Part shown: positions 30,069 to 30,082 of the stretch, piece by piece | Position numbering within the stretch: position 1 is the first letter of the stretch | Layout of the letters: each line of letters starts with the position of its first letter | Assembly (NCBI GenBank): GCA_036677505.1 | Contig: JAVBWK010000006.1 | Location: 1-30,082 of the forward strand | Length of the DNA stretch: 30,082 bases | Direction: 5' to 3' | Source of the DNA: UBA2227 sp036677505 | Lineage (GTDB): Bacteria; Bacillota_I; Bacilli_A; Erysipelotrichales; Erysipelotrichaceae | Program-made: the position numbers and the translations under genes | Notes under the pieces: generated by a model | The model's database searches: none | Told to the model about the DNA's origin: nothing | The model's input: only the letters and a program-made list of their open reading frames with translations

Positions 30069-30082
30069 CAAATGGAGAGTTT
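30069..30082 (+). rRNA. 16S rRNA gene, first ~14 bases only
   Basis: The last bases, AAATGGAGAGTTT, match the conserved 5' end of bacterial 16S rRNA (E. coli AAATTGAAGAGTTT, followed by GATC). The window ends there. The promoter, boxA and leader upstream support this call. The exact mature 5' end is approximate. Confidence 0.85.

Noticed and set aside
1..30082. tRNA genes, CRISPR arrays or riboswitches
   Set aside because: None was recognised when reading the intergenic gaps on both strands; all gaps are shorter than 300 bases.

Overview
This window reads as a stretch of a Bacillota (Firmicutes) chromosome of moderate GC content. The support is Shine-Dalgarno sites of the AAGGAGG type before most genes, rho-independent terminators at most operon ends, low-GC-type promoters, a CsoR/CopZ copper pair, DegV, and a Bacillus-like rRNA leader with a boxA. 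TGA is used as an ordinary stop codon. The gene mix (anaerobic sulfatase-maturase-like radical SAM enzyme, membrane-anchored type I pullulanase, Fe-S linked proline oxidation) suggests an anaerobic or facultative, possibly Erysipelotrichia-like, carbohydrate- and peptide-using bacterium. That lineage is inference only.

Left part (1-4440): the 5' part of an RlmCD/RumA-type 23S rRNA uridine methyltransferase (minus strand, cut by the window edge) faces the 23S rRNA guanine methyltransferase RlmA. A minus-strand pair follows: a radical SAM/SPASM enzyme and a two-helix membrane protein. An apparently intact IS1182-family insertion sequence with recognisable inverted repeats and outward-facing hairpins at both ends comes next.

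Middle part (4441-12100): a minus-strand three-gene operon of a CrtI/RetSat-like FAD oxidoreductase, an NTF2/SnoaL-like protein and a short-chain dehydrogenase, then a YczE-like membrane protein and a GNAT acetyltransferase. A plus-strand pair of cysteine-rich proteins of unknown function (DUF3795 plus a second protein) converges on degV, with a shared terminator. RluF-type pseudouridine synthase follows.

12175-17025 (minus): a tightly overlapping six-gene operon. Five genes encode a multi-subunit Fe-S/FAD amino-acid dehydrogenase resembling the archaeal dye-linked L-proline dehydrogenases and HcnABC. The sixth encodes delta-1-pyrroline-5-carboxylate dehydrogenase. Together they would convert L-proline to L-glutamate, with electrons passing to an unidentified acceptor.

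17096-22797 (plus): a baeRF-family protein, a lipoprotein with a cytochrome-b5-like domain, csoR-copZ with a palindromic operator inside its own promoter, and a three-gene ferric-iron-type ABC importer.

22865-30082 (plus): a cell-surface type I pullulanase. Then comes a compact five-gene operon of a LapA-like membrane protein, two tandem paralogous TupA-like ATP-grasp proteins, an ABC ATPase and its permease. The window ends with the promoter, boxA and leader of an rRNA operon, stopping about 14 bases into the 16S gene. No intergenic gap exceeds 300 bases. No tRNA gene, CRISPR array or riboswitch was recognised.
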